DNA of 60,000 bases from Polytrichum commune. Taxonomy: Eukaryota > Streptophyta > Polytrichopsida > Polytrichales > Polytrichaceae. The stretch's first letter is position 1. Each line of letters starts with the position of its first letter. Under the pieces are notes generated by a model. It made no database searches, had not been told where the DNA came from, and saw nothing but the letters and a program-made list of their open reading frames with translations. The position numbers and the translations under genes are program-made. This document shows, one piece after another, positions 22,665 to 32,866 of the stretch. The DNA lies in assembly GCA_950295325.1 (NCBI GenBank), contig OX485807.1, positions 36,860,440 through 36,920,439 of the forward strand, read 5' to 3'.

Positions 22665-24097
22665 ATATCATTTGTAATGAGTAGTTTGAATATGTTTAGT
22701 GGATGACATATGAACGTGAAATGTCTCATAGTAAAGTATTTTTAGACATTGACTATGCTTTGCCATCTATTATAGTAAAATATCCCAATATATTGACTAT
22801 ACGGATTTATCTTTTATAGTCCACTATTTGAATATGATTATTATGCTCAGTCATATTTTTCTCTAAATTATTTAAATACAATTACTAGATTTAAGTATAT
22901 CATGGAATAAAATGTTTGAAGATGATGATTATGCTTAGTCATCTTGTTCATACGAGTAGCATAATTATCATGAATATAAATCTTAATTTTTTAAAGATAT
23001 TATTTATAGTCATATGAAATGACTACATTTAGTCATCAAAATTGAAATGCTTACTACTAGACCAAAAATAATGACTAGCCCCTCAGAATGTAAAGTGTCA
23101 AAGATGACTCATTTTAACAAACAATCATGTATCATATGACTATTTTGAGTCACAATATGACTAATAGTAGTTGTTAATGGATGAATATACTCGTCATATG
23201 ACTACACATAGTGAAGATTATGTTGTTATATAAATATAGAACATGACTAATTCTAGTCAAAGGACAAAACTACATATGACTAAATATAATCACATATGTA
23301 TGATTAATTATTGTAAAAATAACAAAGGGTCAAGGGGCAGCCCAAAATGAGGTCCCATAATCCCATGGAGAACACGTCATGTGGAACGAAAATTGTCTGA
23401 TATGACCACAGTCATTTTGTCTGGAGTGACTGGTTCGATATGACCATGTTGAGGACTAAAAATAATGCTAGTCATCAATGCATTTTCTTACCTATATTAG
23501 TCATAAACCCCAGCCATTTTTTGTGTTTTCCTTGTAGTGAATCCAAATGCCACCTCGAGATTTCTATAATGTTCTCCAGTGACATCTAATTCATTGGGCA
23601 CAAATTTTCCTATGACCGCATTAAAGCTCTCTATAAAAGTGGCATTTATATGGTAGATGAATTCTTGGACATAGAATATAATCGATTCATATCATGGCAA
23701 GAGGCCCAAGTAAAATTTGGATTTCTTAATATTGAGCAAGGGGATTGAGACTTGTAGTATGATTTTTTTTGGCTATAATTAGTTCCTACTAGTGGGAGGA
23801 GGCTAATCATTAGTAAAATTACTCAAAAAAAACATCTTAAGCCTAAATACAATGTGAATAAGAGGCTATAATCCGTTACTAGCAGTTGATAGCCTGTCGG
23901 CAGTTGCTGAAGGAGGTTGGCTATAAGGAGTCTCTCTCTGACGAGAGAGACAAATCATTTTCAAGTAAAAAATCCGATCATAGCTGTGAGAGCTACGAAA
24001 AGTAGCACATGCTATAGGCTAGGCGCAAGAGTAGAAGTAGGTTGCAGCTATGGAATCATGTGATATGAGCATAGGCTATAGAAGAAGAAGAAGAAGA
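22665..24097. other. AT-rich region with dense ATGACTA/TAGTCAT motifs
   Basis: From about 22730 to 23530, variants of tgactaNNNNtagtca recur every few tens of bases on both strands. A T8 run at about 23763-23770 could mark the tail of the minus-strand LINE. No coding region seen. Confidence 0.5.
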
Positions 24098-24123
24098 ACT
24101 CCGGTCCCTATAGGGACCGGAGT
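24098..24123. repeat. Perfect 26-base palindrome
   Basis: ACTCCGGTCCCTA followed at once by its exact reverse complement. It can fold as a 13-bp stem with no loop in DNA or RNA. It follows a run of GAA triplets (24081-24097). It may belong to the 3' UTR of the LINE. Confidence 0.85.
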
Positions 24124-24627
24124 GAATAAAGTGTTTGTTCGTAGGACAACCGTGGCCGTACCCCAGGGTAGCGGCGTTGGGTGTAATACTACTTCACCCT
24201 TTGCAGGGAGTAGACACTATGTTAGTAACTGATATTTTAACCGGTAAAACCAGGGGGGGGGGGGGAAGGGGAGTATGTAGGGTGCATGTGTTTTAGTTTA
24301 GAGTTTTGTGGGTTTTGCTACTTTGTTTGAGACTAGGAGCGTGCGTATTTGTTTTGTAGTATAAGTGTTGGTTGGTTGTCTGGTTGGTCGCCAAGTCATG
24401 GTTCCAAGGTTGGTTGGATGAGGACATGCGTGTTGTATTAATACGGTCCGGGTTCGATTCGCGTCGAATCCGTCTGAGCGTGTTAGTGCAACACACTTTG
24501 ACTTGGTGCTGCAAGTGAGTTAATCATAGGCAGGAAAGTTATGCCAACCAGCCGGCTACTCCCTGCCTTTCTGAGCTATAGGTGGTAACTTAATAACTAG
24601 TGGTTTGACCACTACCCCTTTGTAATT
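24124..24627 (-). other. Probable 3' UTR of the Dualen-like LINE
   Basis: Lies just after the ORF2 stop on the minus strand. Contains a G13 run near 24251-24263. The exact 3' end of the LINE is not certain (candidates 24.25 kb or the T run at 23.76 kb). Confidence 0.4.
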
Positions 24628-25602
24628 TTAATTATGATTTTGTAGGTCTGTGATGGGTTGTCTATTTTCTATTCGTCTTTTGTGGATTAATATTGAGTGT
24701 GCATATTGTATGGCAATTATGTTAAGTTGTTTGAATGTGTTCCTAATTTGTGATGTAGGGAGTTTAAGCTTTGTTTCAAGTTCGTTCATTGAGGGGATGT
24801 GAGTTGTGGCTCTAGCACCAGATGCTAATACAATAAGTGGGGCTACGTTCCAACCCTTTGCGATAATATTGTTTATGAGTGGTTGATATTTTGTAATTTT
24901 TTGATTTATGGTTTCAGCGGAGAATCTGTCATTACAGTATGTGAATTCTATGAATTGAACTGTAAATTCCGGTGCGGGTGCTTCTGGTGGTGGGGATTTA
25001 TATGGGTGTCCTATTATGCATAATATGTCAGGTTTGAGCCTAGCGTTGCAGTGACATCTTTGGGTGTTATATGTGCATGGAAGTAACCATGATGGTACTG
25101 TGTTTTCTTGGGGGAGCTCATTGTATGTACCTGCATTCATGAGTGTGTAGTATCTTGTTTTTTTGTTTGAGATGAGAAGTTTGCGTATTTCCCATACGGC
25201 TTTGTTATGCCTTTTGGTTATTAGTGCGTGAATGTGTTGTTGTTTACATTTGAGGAGCACATGTAACCATGTATCTGCTTCTTGTGCGTTGCATATGGGG
25301 CACGTATGTGAGGGGTATGCATGTCTTCCGAAGAAGAGTTGTTTTCTAGCATGTCCCATGTATTGTCCGGTTCTGAATTTGATTACGCATGTTTTTTGTT
25401 TGTTTGTGATAATCGGGTTGTTCCAAAAATCATTTGATAGTGTTTTGTCAATATCTTTGTTGTCTAGCCACTTGTGGAGTTGATGTGTTTGGGTTGCTAT
25501 GATGGATAGGTTGAGTTTTTTGTCATGTTTAGCGATGTATTTACCAAGGTGGCGGATGGGGCCTTTATCTGGTGTTTCTTGCATTGAGTGCCACCAGTCT
25601 CT
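24628..25602 (-). pseudogene. LINE ORF2 C-terminus: CCHC zinc finger and restriction-like endonuclease
   Basis: Nicks target DNA in R2-type LINEs. Near the start is CPIC..(E)...H....C (from HTCPICNAQEADTWLHVLLKC), the zinc finger that precedes the nuclease in R2-like proteins. The nuclease shows KPDIL, then a strand VQFIEFTYCNDRF, then KITKYQPL and a GARAT segment. The spacing PD..E.T..K..KY follows the R2-type pattern of PD-(D/E)XK-like nucleases; the assignment is mine from the pattern. Same frame as the RNase H part upstream, from which it is separated by a TAG at 25603-25605. It ends with a TAA/TAG-type stop just before 24628. Confidence 0.65.
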
Positions 25603-26295
25603 CTATAGGTAGTATGGCGTAGGGTGTGCATGCTCATATGTGGTTGTGGCATCTCTATGTTCGAGTTCACAACCCATTTTAGCTAATTTGTCCGCTTGTT
25701 CGTTACCACTAATGTTTGTGTGGGCTTTGACTTTATGGAGTGTTGTGGTTTGTGAGCGGGATTGCAGCATTTCAATTATAGATTCGAGTATCTTTTTGTC
25801 CGGGTGGCTATTGTGTAGGGTTGGATGTTTTATTTGTGTGTTTAATAAGTATAGCACATTAAGACAGTCTGTGAAGATGTGTGCCGGTTCGTTGCGATAT
25901 GTGGTAGTGAGGAGGCGGAGGGTATGGTGTATAGCCATTAGTTCGGCTCTTAGTATATTTTGGAGTCCGGGAAGTCTTTCTGTAATTTTGAGGTTTTTGA
26001 AAGGGTTGTATATACCATATCCGGCTTTTTCTCGTTTCCAATGTCCTTGGGTTGTTTCTTTGGGTGGGATGAATGATCCGTCTGTGTAATAGCAAAACTG
26101 TGGTTGATATTTGAGGGGAAGGCATATATCTTGGTTGGTGAAGGTGGGGATATCAGTAACTTGGGTTGTAGGTGGGGGAGGGTATATGAGTTGTGACCAT
26201 TTCTTACTACGGTTTACTAGGGTATTTATGGGTGTGGGTGGCGCCGTTGTGTTAAATGTAGTGGGTAATTGTAAGGTATTGCTAATAATGTCCAT
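25603..26295 (-). pseudogene. LINE ORF2 RNase H domain
   Basis: Degrades the RNA strand after reverse transcription. All four catalytic positions are readable: Asp in CYYTDGSF, Glu in LRAELMAIH, Asp in IFTDCLNVLY and the final Asp in NEQADKLAK, with the HKVKAH strand before it. The domain itself is uninterrupted; it ends at a TAG (25603-25605), probably a mutation since the frame continues into the zinc finger. Upstream, the same frame connects through a TAG and a TGA to the linker region. Confidence 0.85.
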
Positions 26296-28038
26296 TTGTT
26301 GTGCGTAATTTCTCGGGCCGGGTGACGTGTTTTTGTGATGTATACATAGTATGCGGATGTCACGGCTTTCTACGCGTGGTTCATCGTATATAATGGTGTC
26401 CGCCTTAAAGTGCGTTATGACATGTGAGTCTGGGAAAGGGCCTATATGAGGTTGAAGGTTTTGGTACCAATTTGGGTCAGTTGTTATGAATATTGTAATT
26501 GTTTCTGGGTTATTTTGGGCTGCAAGTCTTGCCTAGTGTAGGGCTTGTTGTGTGTCTGCTTCTGTATGTGGGTGGGCATACCCATTACCTGTTCATTTAT
26601 GTTGGAATGATGTTCCTATTGAACCGAATACTTTGTCTCGGGAAAATGGGGAGGAAAATTGTTTTAGTGTGGTAGAACATGTTACAGGGGACGAAAAATA
26701 GGAGTGGGTGATGTGGAAGGAATTGATGAGGTGTTCAATGATGTCATTAGGGAGGGTGGGCATTCTATATTTGTACCTTTGGTATAACCATGCCACTTCT
26801 TTTTCAAATGTTTGTATGGGGGGTTCTAAGTTGTGTACTTTAGTTAGTGCGACTTGGTATTGTTCCCATAACCATTGTAGTCTTTGTTCCGGGATGGTAA
26901 CTAAGTGACGACCATCGTTGTCGTAAATGTGTGACGCGCCATGTTGGCTTTGGATGGTATGTTGCGTACATGCAATGTCATTGTCGGGGTTGCATTCATT
27001 AATGTGGATATGACATAGGGGTATATTTTGTGGGGGGGGAATGTATCTTGCATCTCTCAGTTGGTCTTCATTAAAGTTTAAGTGTAGGATGTTGGTGAAG
27101 TGTTTGTGTTGTTTTTGGGTGTAATACCTTGTTAGGAGTAGTATGTTATGATTTATGGTGTCTTGGTTGTTCCATGGGAATAAGTCTCTTTGTGGAAGCC
27201 ATTTGTTGTAATTTGTTCCGTTTGGAAGTTGCCATTGACATAGATAGGATGTGTATTGTTTTGTAATTTTGTTTTTATCTTTGGAAGTGTGAGTACGGTT
27301 GTTTGTTATAGAGTGTATTGGAAATTTGGTATGGTTTTTGTGGATATGCGGGGGGGGGGGGGGGGGGGGGGGGTTTGGATACTCCGGTGGAGGAGGTGGC
27401 GGGGGTTGTAGGTTTTGTCTATTAGTTCTTATGTGAATGTGATGGTTTTGTATTTTGTATGCGTTCTTGAGGGTATTTGGTATGGCGTGTGTTGGGCAAT
27501 TGTTTGGGCATTGATTGTGGCATGTGGGTTCGCAAAAGAGTATTCTTGCGTGATCTAGGGCGGCTTTAATTGTTTTAGTGGGGGGGGGGATATAATAGTG
27601 TTTAAAATCGTCATTCGTTATTAGTTGTATGCCATTGGGGTGTGTTATGTGTTTGAGTTCGGTTATGTTTTGTAGTATTAGTTTATGTAAGTATTTGAGG
27701 GAGGTGGTGGGAGTTAATGTTGGGGTACTTTGTGCTTGGCGTAACCATTGTGTCTCTAGTGGTGTGGGTAGGAGGGGGAAATTTTCTAGTTTGCTTCTAA
27801 GGTGGGTGTTACTAGTGGTTTTGAGTAGAAATAATGTTCTTGTGATTGGTGGTCTTAGACAGTCGTGTTGGGTTATGCGTGATATATTAAGTGAGCCGCC
27901 ATGTTTGGCAAGTATATGCTTGGTTAAGCCATTATAGATTCTTCCTGGTCTTCCTTTGTCATTTAGGGCGTTGATGAGTTGTTCACTTATACATGTTATA
28001 TATGCGTTTTTTAGTGAGAAGGCTTCGGTGCCAAACAT
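26296..28038 (-). pseudogene. LINE ORF2 linker with PCIF1-like segment
   Basis: This part of ORF2 lies between the RT thumb and RNase H. It contains polyproline tracts, one due to a 24-base G run (27350-27373 on plus). A cysteine cluster CEPTCHNQCPNNCP may bind metal. Between about 26450 and 26750 there is a segment, SSPVTCS..LKQFSSPFSRDK followed by VFGSIGTSF, then a strand ending TTDPNWYQNL. It resembles the fold of the cap-adenosine methyltransferase family PCIF1, in which a SPLN..F...D..FGS pattern precedes the catalytic NPPF; here that catalytic motif is not visible (AHPHTE in its place). Stops: TGA at 26593-26595 and a TAG near 26533, both positions where TGG would fit. Confidence 0.5.
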
Positions 28039-29064
28039 ATTTTGTGGTAATTGTGTAACGGCGTTTTATAGACATTTCGGGAGACCACATATAGTTTTAT
28101 GGAGGGCAATTATTTTCTTGTCTAATTTTTTGATGGCGGGAAGTGAATATGGTACGGCATAGAAGCTATAGGCGATACCGGCTCTTATGACTGTGTCTAT
28201 CATTTGAATTTTTTGCTTCATGGTGGCTAGGCATGTGGTTAGTAGTTTGCATTGTGTGATTAGTTTAGTTGTTGTAATGTGTGCTTGTGTTTTCTATTGT
28301 AGTGATGGCACTAGATTGATTCCAAGGTATACATATGGTTCATGTTGGCTTAGCATAAGTATGGAGTGGTTTCGGAAATTTATGTTAATGTTTCTAAGAT
28401 GTGTTTTAAAGGCTTAGGAGTTTAGTTTGGATTTATTGGGGCATCCTGTGATGGCACATTTTGGAATTCCGAGGTCCATGCCGGCCCATTCACAGTATTT
28501 GTCTAATTTGTTTAGTTGGTGTTGGAGGGATGTTATATTGTTGGATATGGCCGCGAGGTCATCGGCGTAGGCCGCGGAGCTTAATTTTGTGTTGGAGGTA
28601 TTAAAGGTATATCCGTTATTTCCTTGTTGTAGCCATCTAAGAAGTGGTTCAAGAAAGATGATAAAGAGGTATGGGCTCAAGGTGTCGCTTTAAATTGTTC
28701 CTCTTTGTATAGGGATTGGTTGTGTTTTTCTGAAATGTTCACCAATAAATGTTGTAGAGGATTGTGAATATATATTACCTACTAGTGCTACGGCATCTTG
28801 TGGATAGCCAAGGTCTTGCATAATGACAAGGAGTCTAGCATGGTCAATGAAGCCAAATGCGTTTTTAAAGTCTATGTATAGGATATAGATGTCTTGGTTG
28901 GTAAGTCTTGCATCTTCTAGTGCTGCGATAAGAGTTTGTAATTGTCTGGCGGTGCATCTTTCAGCTCTGAAACCCTCTTGACTATCATGTAGAATTTGGT
29001 ATTTTTCTCCGTATGAGGAGAGTATGCTCGTAAGTGTACTAGTAAATAGTTTATAAATAGTATT
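28039..29064 (-). pseudogene. LINE ORF2 reverse transcriptase, palm and thumb
   Basis: Begins at residues NTIYKLF, the continuation of RPIALA in the 5' half. Motifs: SQEGFRAERCTARQ (motif 1-2 region), YILYIDFKNAF (motif A, catalytic Asp), RGTI..SDTLSPYLF (motif B) and AAYADDLAAIS (motif C, the YADD box, plus-strand 28555-28572). One frame throughout, with stops at 28690-28692 (TAA where Q of QGDTLSP belongs), 28414-28416, about 28302 and about 28069. All are explainable by single transitions. Functionally dead copy. Confidence 0.88.
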
Positions 29065-29092
29065 AACACTATATTCGTTAAATTGAGACTTT
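29065..29092 (+). repeat. Left TIR of giant element
   Basis: 28 bases, starting AACACTATATTCG, identical to the reverse complement of 53644-53671. The TATT duplication precedes it at 29061-29064. Confidence 0.93.
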
Positions 29093-29224
29093 TTGGGCAT
29101 TTTGAGATAATCACATAAATAAGAACAAGGATAAATGGAACACATATTGGAGAAAGTTGTAAGATGCGAACACTTTGAAGCGGGTGTTTAGAACAAGAAC
29201 CCCATTAATAACTCATATTTGGGA

Positions 29225-29463
29225 TTGTTTAGGGTGGGCAATCCAAACCTTAGGCCAAGTTGAAGGGGAAATCTTAAAACATTTATATTATCGCACAAAA
29301 ACTTGTATGAATATGGTTTAGGTAGCGCAATCCAAACCATAGATCATATTGAAGGGGAAATATGTGAACCAATATAATATAACATACAAAATATTCCAAA
29401 TTCATATTTGTGATGGTTTAGGTAGGGCAATCCAAACCTTAGACCATATTGAAGGGGAAATCA
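29225..29463. repeat. Left subterminal repeats of giant element, three units
   Basis: Three spaced copies (about 29227-29273, 29315-29361, 29415-29462) of a roughly 48-base unit containing GGTTTAGGTAGGGCAATCC followed by aaacc..ta and a ttgaaggggaaat tail. The start and the AAACC form a small inverted repeat. Subterminal repeats near transposon ends are often transposase-binding sites; that role is inferred here. Confidence 0.75.
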
Positions 29464-29602
29464 TGTGACACTTATATTATTGCAAAAAAAACATACAAAT
29501 TATGGCATGTAAAATGCATAGCATGCTAACACCACACATCCATTGGATAGTGCGACCCAAAATGTTCTTGCCTATGGCCCACAACCCTACGCCTACTATG
29601 GC

Positions 29603-30929
29603 CTATTTAGCCTCGGAGACTACCTCTTTTTCTTTTGCTTCATTTTCTTTTGCTTTTTTTTCTTTTGCCTCTTTTTCTTTTGCTGCGGCTTCTTTTGCTC
29701 GCATTGCTTCAACATTCCTGAAAATTTCCGCCCCGCGACTATAGCCATTCTTGGGGTGACCGCCATCAATAACACATTTTGGATTCCGTCGGCCGCCTGA
29801 ATTATACGACGAAGAATTCGAATACGATGAAGTGGACTGTCTTGCATTTCTGGTCATGGAGTAGAAACGCTCCAACTCGACGGACGGATCATCCCTCAGC
29901 TCTGCGACCTCGTTCCGCACAGAGGGTTCTTCCGCGGCAGCCCTCTGTAGGCGGACGCGCTGCTCCTCGTCTCTACGCATCTTCTCGTTGGCTTCCTCCA
30001 CAGTGAGGACTTCGGGTTTCACCCTAACCATGCTTGCGAACGCTGTCGGGGAGGGGGGATCCGATCTGAGCCGTTTGGCGAGCTCAATGTCGTCGTCGTC
30101 CTCGCTGCTAATGGCAATGGTCTCCTCCAATGCGTAATCGCCATAGAGCTTCTTTCCCTTTAACTTCCTCCTCTCCCGGAACGTGGCAGTCGCGTCCCTG
30201 GAGTACATGTCCCTCGCATCGTCCACCGTAAGGACGGGCATCATCTTACTCTGCGGGGTTGCCACACGCATAGCCTTCTTCCTCTGAGGGGCTTCAGATT
30301 CTTGCGTGAATCCCGTTGCCCCTTCCTCCACATCCCCCTCCTTTTCCTCCTCTCCGTGTTCTTCTTCTTCCTCCTCCTCTTCCACCTCTCCACCTCTCCA
30401 CCTCTTGTACGGGACGGATTGCCCGGATGCAACCCGACTAGAGGTTCGGGTAATTGGGTTGTTGCCCTCATCGCAATTTCTTCCGGGTTGATCCGCCTCG
30501 CCCTATCAAGAGGGTTCTCACCCCCCTCAACAACCTCGTCCACGTAGCTTCCCGGGATCCAATCGAGGATATCCATCTTCTTTGCCAGCGATTTCTGCGT
30601 CCTGTAAAATTGCAGATCGCTATCCTCTATGTACGAGTAGATGTTCAACCCCAACATCTACACAATCCAAGTTATATAGAAATTAGAATTTGCAAGACAA
30701 AAAACAAGACCAAAAACAATATCTAGTTTGGGTCGACCGACCCAAACCAAGAAAGAGACTAGTTTGGGTCGACCGACCCAAACTGCGCAAGAGCTAAAGA
30801 ATGTAACTTACCATGGCAGCATAGAGGGGTTTCGAGCCCCCGAACACGTTGAAGATACAGTCCCCTCTCCTAGTCAGCGTCCTCAGCATCCGCATGTAGA
30901 ATTCCATCCGCAGCTCATCTGCAGGATAG
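29603..30929 (-). pseudogene. ParB-methyltransferase gene, C-terminal part (exon 2 end and exon 3)
   Basis: 30929-30812 completes exon 2 after the Gypsy insertion and encodes the S-adenosylmethionine-binding motif I-like loop RGDCIFNVFGGSKPLYAAM, the element that follows the catalytic region in permuted beta-class methyltransferases. A GTAAGT donor at 30811 and a TTGTGTAG acceptor at 30658 define a 154-base intron with two TTTGGGTCG palindromes. Exon 3 (30657-29603) continues in frame as MLGLNIYSYIEDSDLQFY, then basic and glutamate-rich low complexity and a lysine/glutamate/alanine coiled-coil-like tail ending at TAG 29603-29605. Within 30385-30480 the plausible frame shifts by one base, so this copy probably carries an indel there. 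Confidence 0.7.
30727..30782. repeat. Two TTTGGGTCG palindromes in a methyltransferase intron
   Basis: TTTGGGTCGACCGACCCAAA at 30727-30746 and 30763-30782, within the 154-base intron 30658-30811. A single mispair sits at the dyad centre. Confidence 0.9.
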
Positions 30930-30934
30930 TTTGC

Positions 30935-32845
30935 TGTGAGCCCAAAAGGGTGCCCACATTTAGTCTTAGACCCTTGAAACGTTAGTTGATGCACTTTGAA
31001 GTAGCATGTTACTTCACAAAAATATAAAAAGAGTGAAATGTTAGTCTTAGAAGTACCATGTTGTAAGAGGCTAGGATGTGAGTTGTTATTGTGTTTTTAC
31101 CTTCGGAAGGATTTGAGTGAATGAGGATAGGTAAGGAGAACTTGGATTGAGTAGTTAGTGAGTAGGCTAGTACAAATGGATGGAGACAACCAAAGTGACT
31201 CAAGAGGCAAGTGCATTCGAATTGGGATGAATGGAGGATCACATGGAGCGCACAAGTGGACCACCTCATCATGGCCACTTAATGGGGAAGGCCCAAGGAA
31301 GAATGCAAGGTGGAGGATAAGCAAATTCTCAAAGCACCAATCAAATCACGAGTTAAGCATCGTGGTTTGAATTAAGTGGTGAGCGACGATTTGGGAAAGT
31401 AAGGGGAGAAAGTTATGGCGGCGGAAAGCGAAGGAGGCTAAGTTTGGGTTGAAGCATCCCAAGTTTGGTAAAGTGTGGTAGGTAGAAAGCCAAGGCTAGT
31501 TAAATGTTCGAATTAGGATCCTTGTTGATCATTTGAGGGAGGAAGGCTTAGAAGATAGGATTGGCGCCTACTAAGTAGGAGGAAATCTCAAGGGCTTATC
31601 GTGAGCCTTGAGGGTGCTCACCCCCTCAAGCTTACTATATAATCCCTCATTCTTCCCTCACTCATCCTCTCTTTCCTTTGTGCTCCAAGGCACCCCACGA
31701 GTTATAAGTGTGGGTGTGGGAAGCCATATTGGAGCACATGTGTGTGCTTAGTTTTTAGTTTGAGAGCCAAGGCTTGTTAGCCTTGAAGAGGGCTTGACCT
31801 CTTGGTAGAATTAGTGTTGACGTGAAGGATTTTAAAGTTAATTCATGATTCCAATTTGTGGTACTTAAAGTTCATGTTTTGAATACACGTGGTTGCAAGT
31901 TCCATGTTTAAGAGTTGAGCACTTGATGTTGTGATGAGTGCAAAAATATACTTGTGTGAATTAGTTAGTCTTAGTGAAGTTAGGAAATTCTCTCTCTCCC
32001 TCTCTTCTCTAGGAAGTTGAGCTCTTAGAGCTCGGGAAAAAATGTGGAATTAGGTAGGGGACTTAGTGGGATTAGTGGAATTAGGTAGGTGAATTAGGGG
32101 GAGGCCTTGGAGAAGCTCTCTTTTGTTCATTTTCTGGTTTTTGTGGTTGAGGGTGGAGAAACTTAGTTAGAAGTAGCCGCAGCTAAGGAGCTGGGTTTAT
32201 GAAGGAGCTGGGTTTATTTAATTAGAAGTAAGGAGCTGGGTTTATTTAGTTAGAAGTAAGGAGCTGGGTTTGTTTAGTTAGAAAGTAAAGAGCTGGGTTT
32301 ATGAAGGACCTGGGTTTGTTTAGTTAGAAGCTAAGGAGCTGGGTTCATGAAGGAGCTGGGTTTATGAAGGAGCTGGGTTTGTTTAGTTAGAAGCTAAGAA
32401 GCTGGGTTTATGAAGGAGCTGGGTTTATGAAGGAGCTAGGTTTATGTAATTAGAAAGTAAAGAGATGGGTTCATGAAGGAGCTTAGTAGATAGCCTACCT
32501 AATTAGCTCATAGACAAGTAGTTAGTTACATTATGCTAGTTAGTGTTATGTGTGGCTTTCACAAGTAAATGTATTTGAGATTGACTATAGAGAATAGTAT
32601 TTTTTTTTAACACTTGCATCCTCTCTTTAAAAATAAACCACGTGCACAACTTAATGGAGAATGTGGAGCACTCTCGCGATGGCAAGACAAAGGAAGCAAA
32701 GACCAAAGTTAAATCCAAGACCACTTGAAGGGTGAACCTTGTACTATGGACTCATCCAAGTCCAAATCCAATACCGCGGAGGAATGTGAGCCCAAACCCA
32801 CTACTCGGACTACGGACGCTTAAGGGTGGGGGGTTTGGCCTCACA
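30935..32845 (+). repeat. 5' LTR of the Gypsy element
   Basis: TGTGAGCCCAAAAGGGTGCC to GGTTTGGCCTCACA. A TATATAA element at about 31635-31641 inside could serve the promoter. Carries a minisatellite at about 32184-32490 built from ggagctgggtttatgaa and gtttagttagaagtaa modules. Confidence 0.93.
32184..32490 (+). repeat. Minisatellite in the 5' LTR
   Basis: About nine copies of aaggagctgggtttatga / ttagttagaag modules in irregular order. Repeated identically in the 3' LTR at about 41306-41612. Solo LTRs hold unrelated arrays in the comparable region. Confidence 0.85.
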
Positions 32846-32849
32846 TAAT

Positions 32850-32866
32850 TGGTGCGTCCGCCGGGA
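32850..32866 (+). promoter_or_regulatory. Probable primer-binding site
   Basis: TGGTGCGTCCGCCGGGA starts five bases after the 5' LTR. It begins TGG, the complement of a tRNA CCA end, and has the general look of plant Gypsy sites with a TGGTGCCGTTGCCGG-type sequence. The priming tRNA cannot be named without a tRNA set. Confidence 0.55.

Larger units (their letters stand above)
24240..29064 (-). mobile_element. 3' half of Dualen/RandI-like LINE (RT palm to RLE)
   Basis: On the minus strand this is one ORF2 frame broken only by nonsense codons, running from the RT fingers/palm through a linker, RNase H and a C-terminal zinc finger plus restriction-like endonuclease. It continues the 5' half located at 53672-58702: the two were separated by insertion of 29065-53671. 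Combining an N-terminal APE-type endonuclease with a C-terminal restriction-like one is diagnostic of the Dualen (RandI) group. The 3' limit is approximate. Confidence 0.8.

Noticed and set aside
24380-24470. tRNA or SINE-like A and B boxes (ggttcgattc)
   Set aside because: Box spacing is too long for a tRNA and no cloverleaf can be drawn.
29065-29100. CACTA transposon end
   Set aside because: CACTA begins two bases inside the repeat, and flanks outside it (AAA-type versus TTA-type) do not form a 3-bp duplication; a 4-bp TATT duplication with AA-extended ends fits exactly.
29502-30006. Plus-strand Phe/Ser-rich ORFs
   Set aside because: Antisense of the Lys/Glu/Ala-rich tail of the methyltransferase gene's last exon.
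31009-31370. Small ORFs inside the LTRs (repeated at 40131-40492)
   Set aside because: Duplicated simply because the LTRs are identical; no coding pattern.
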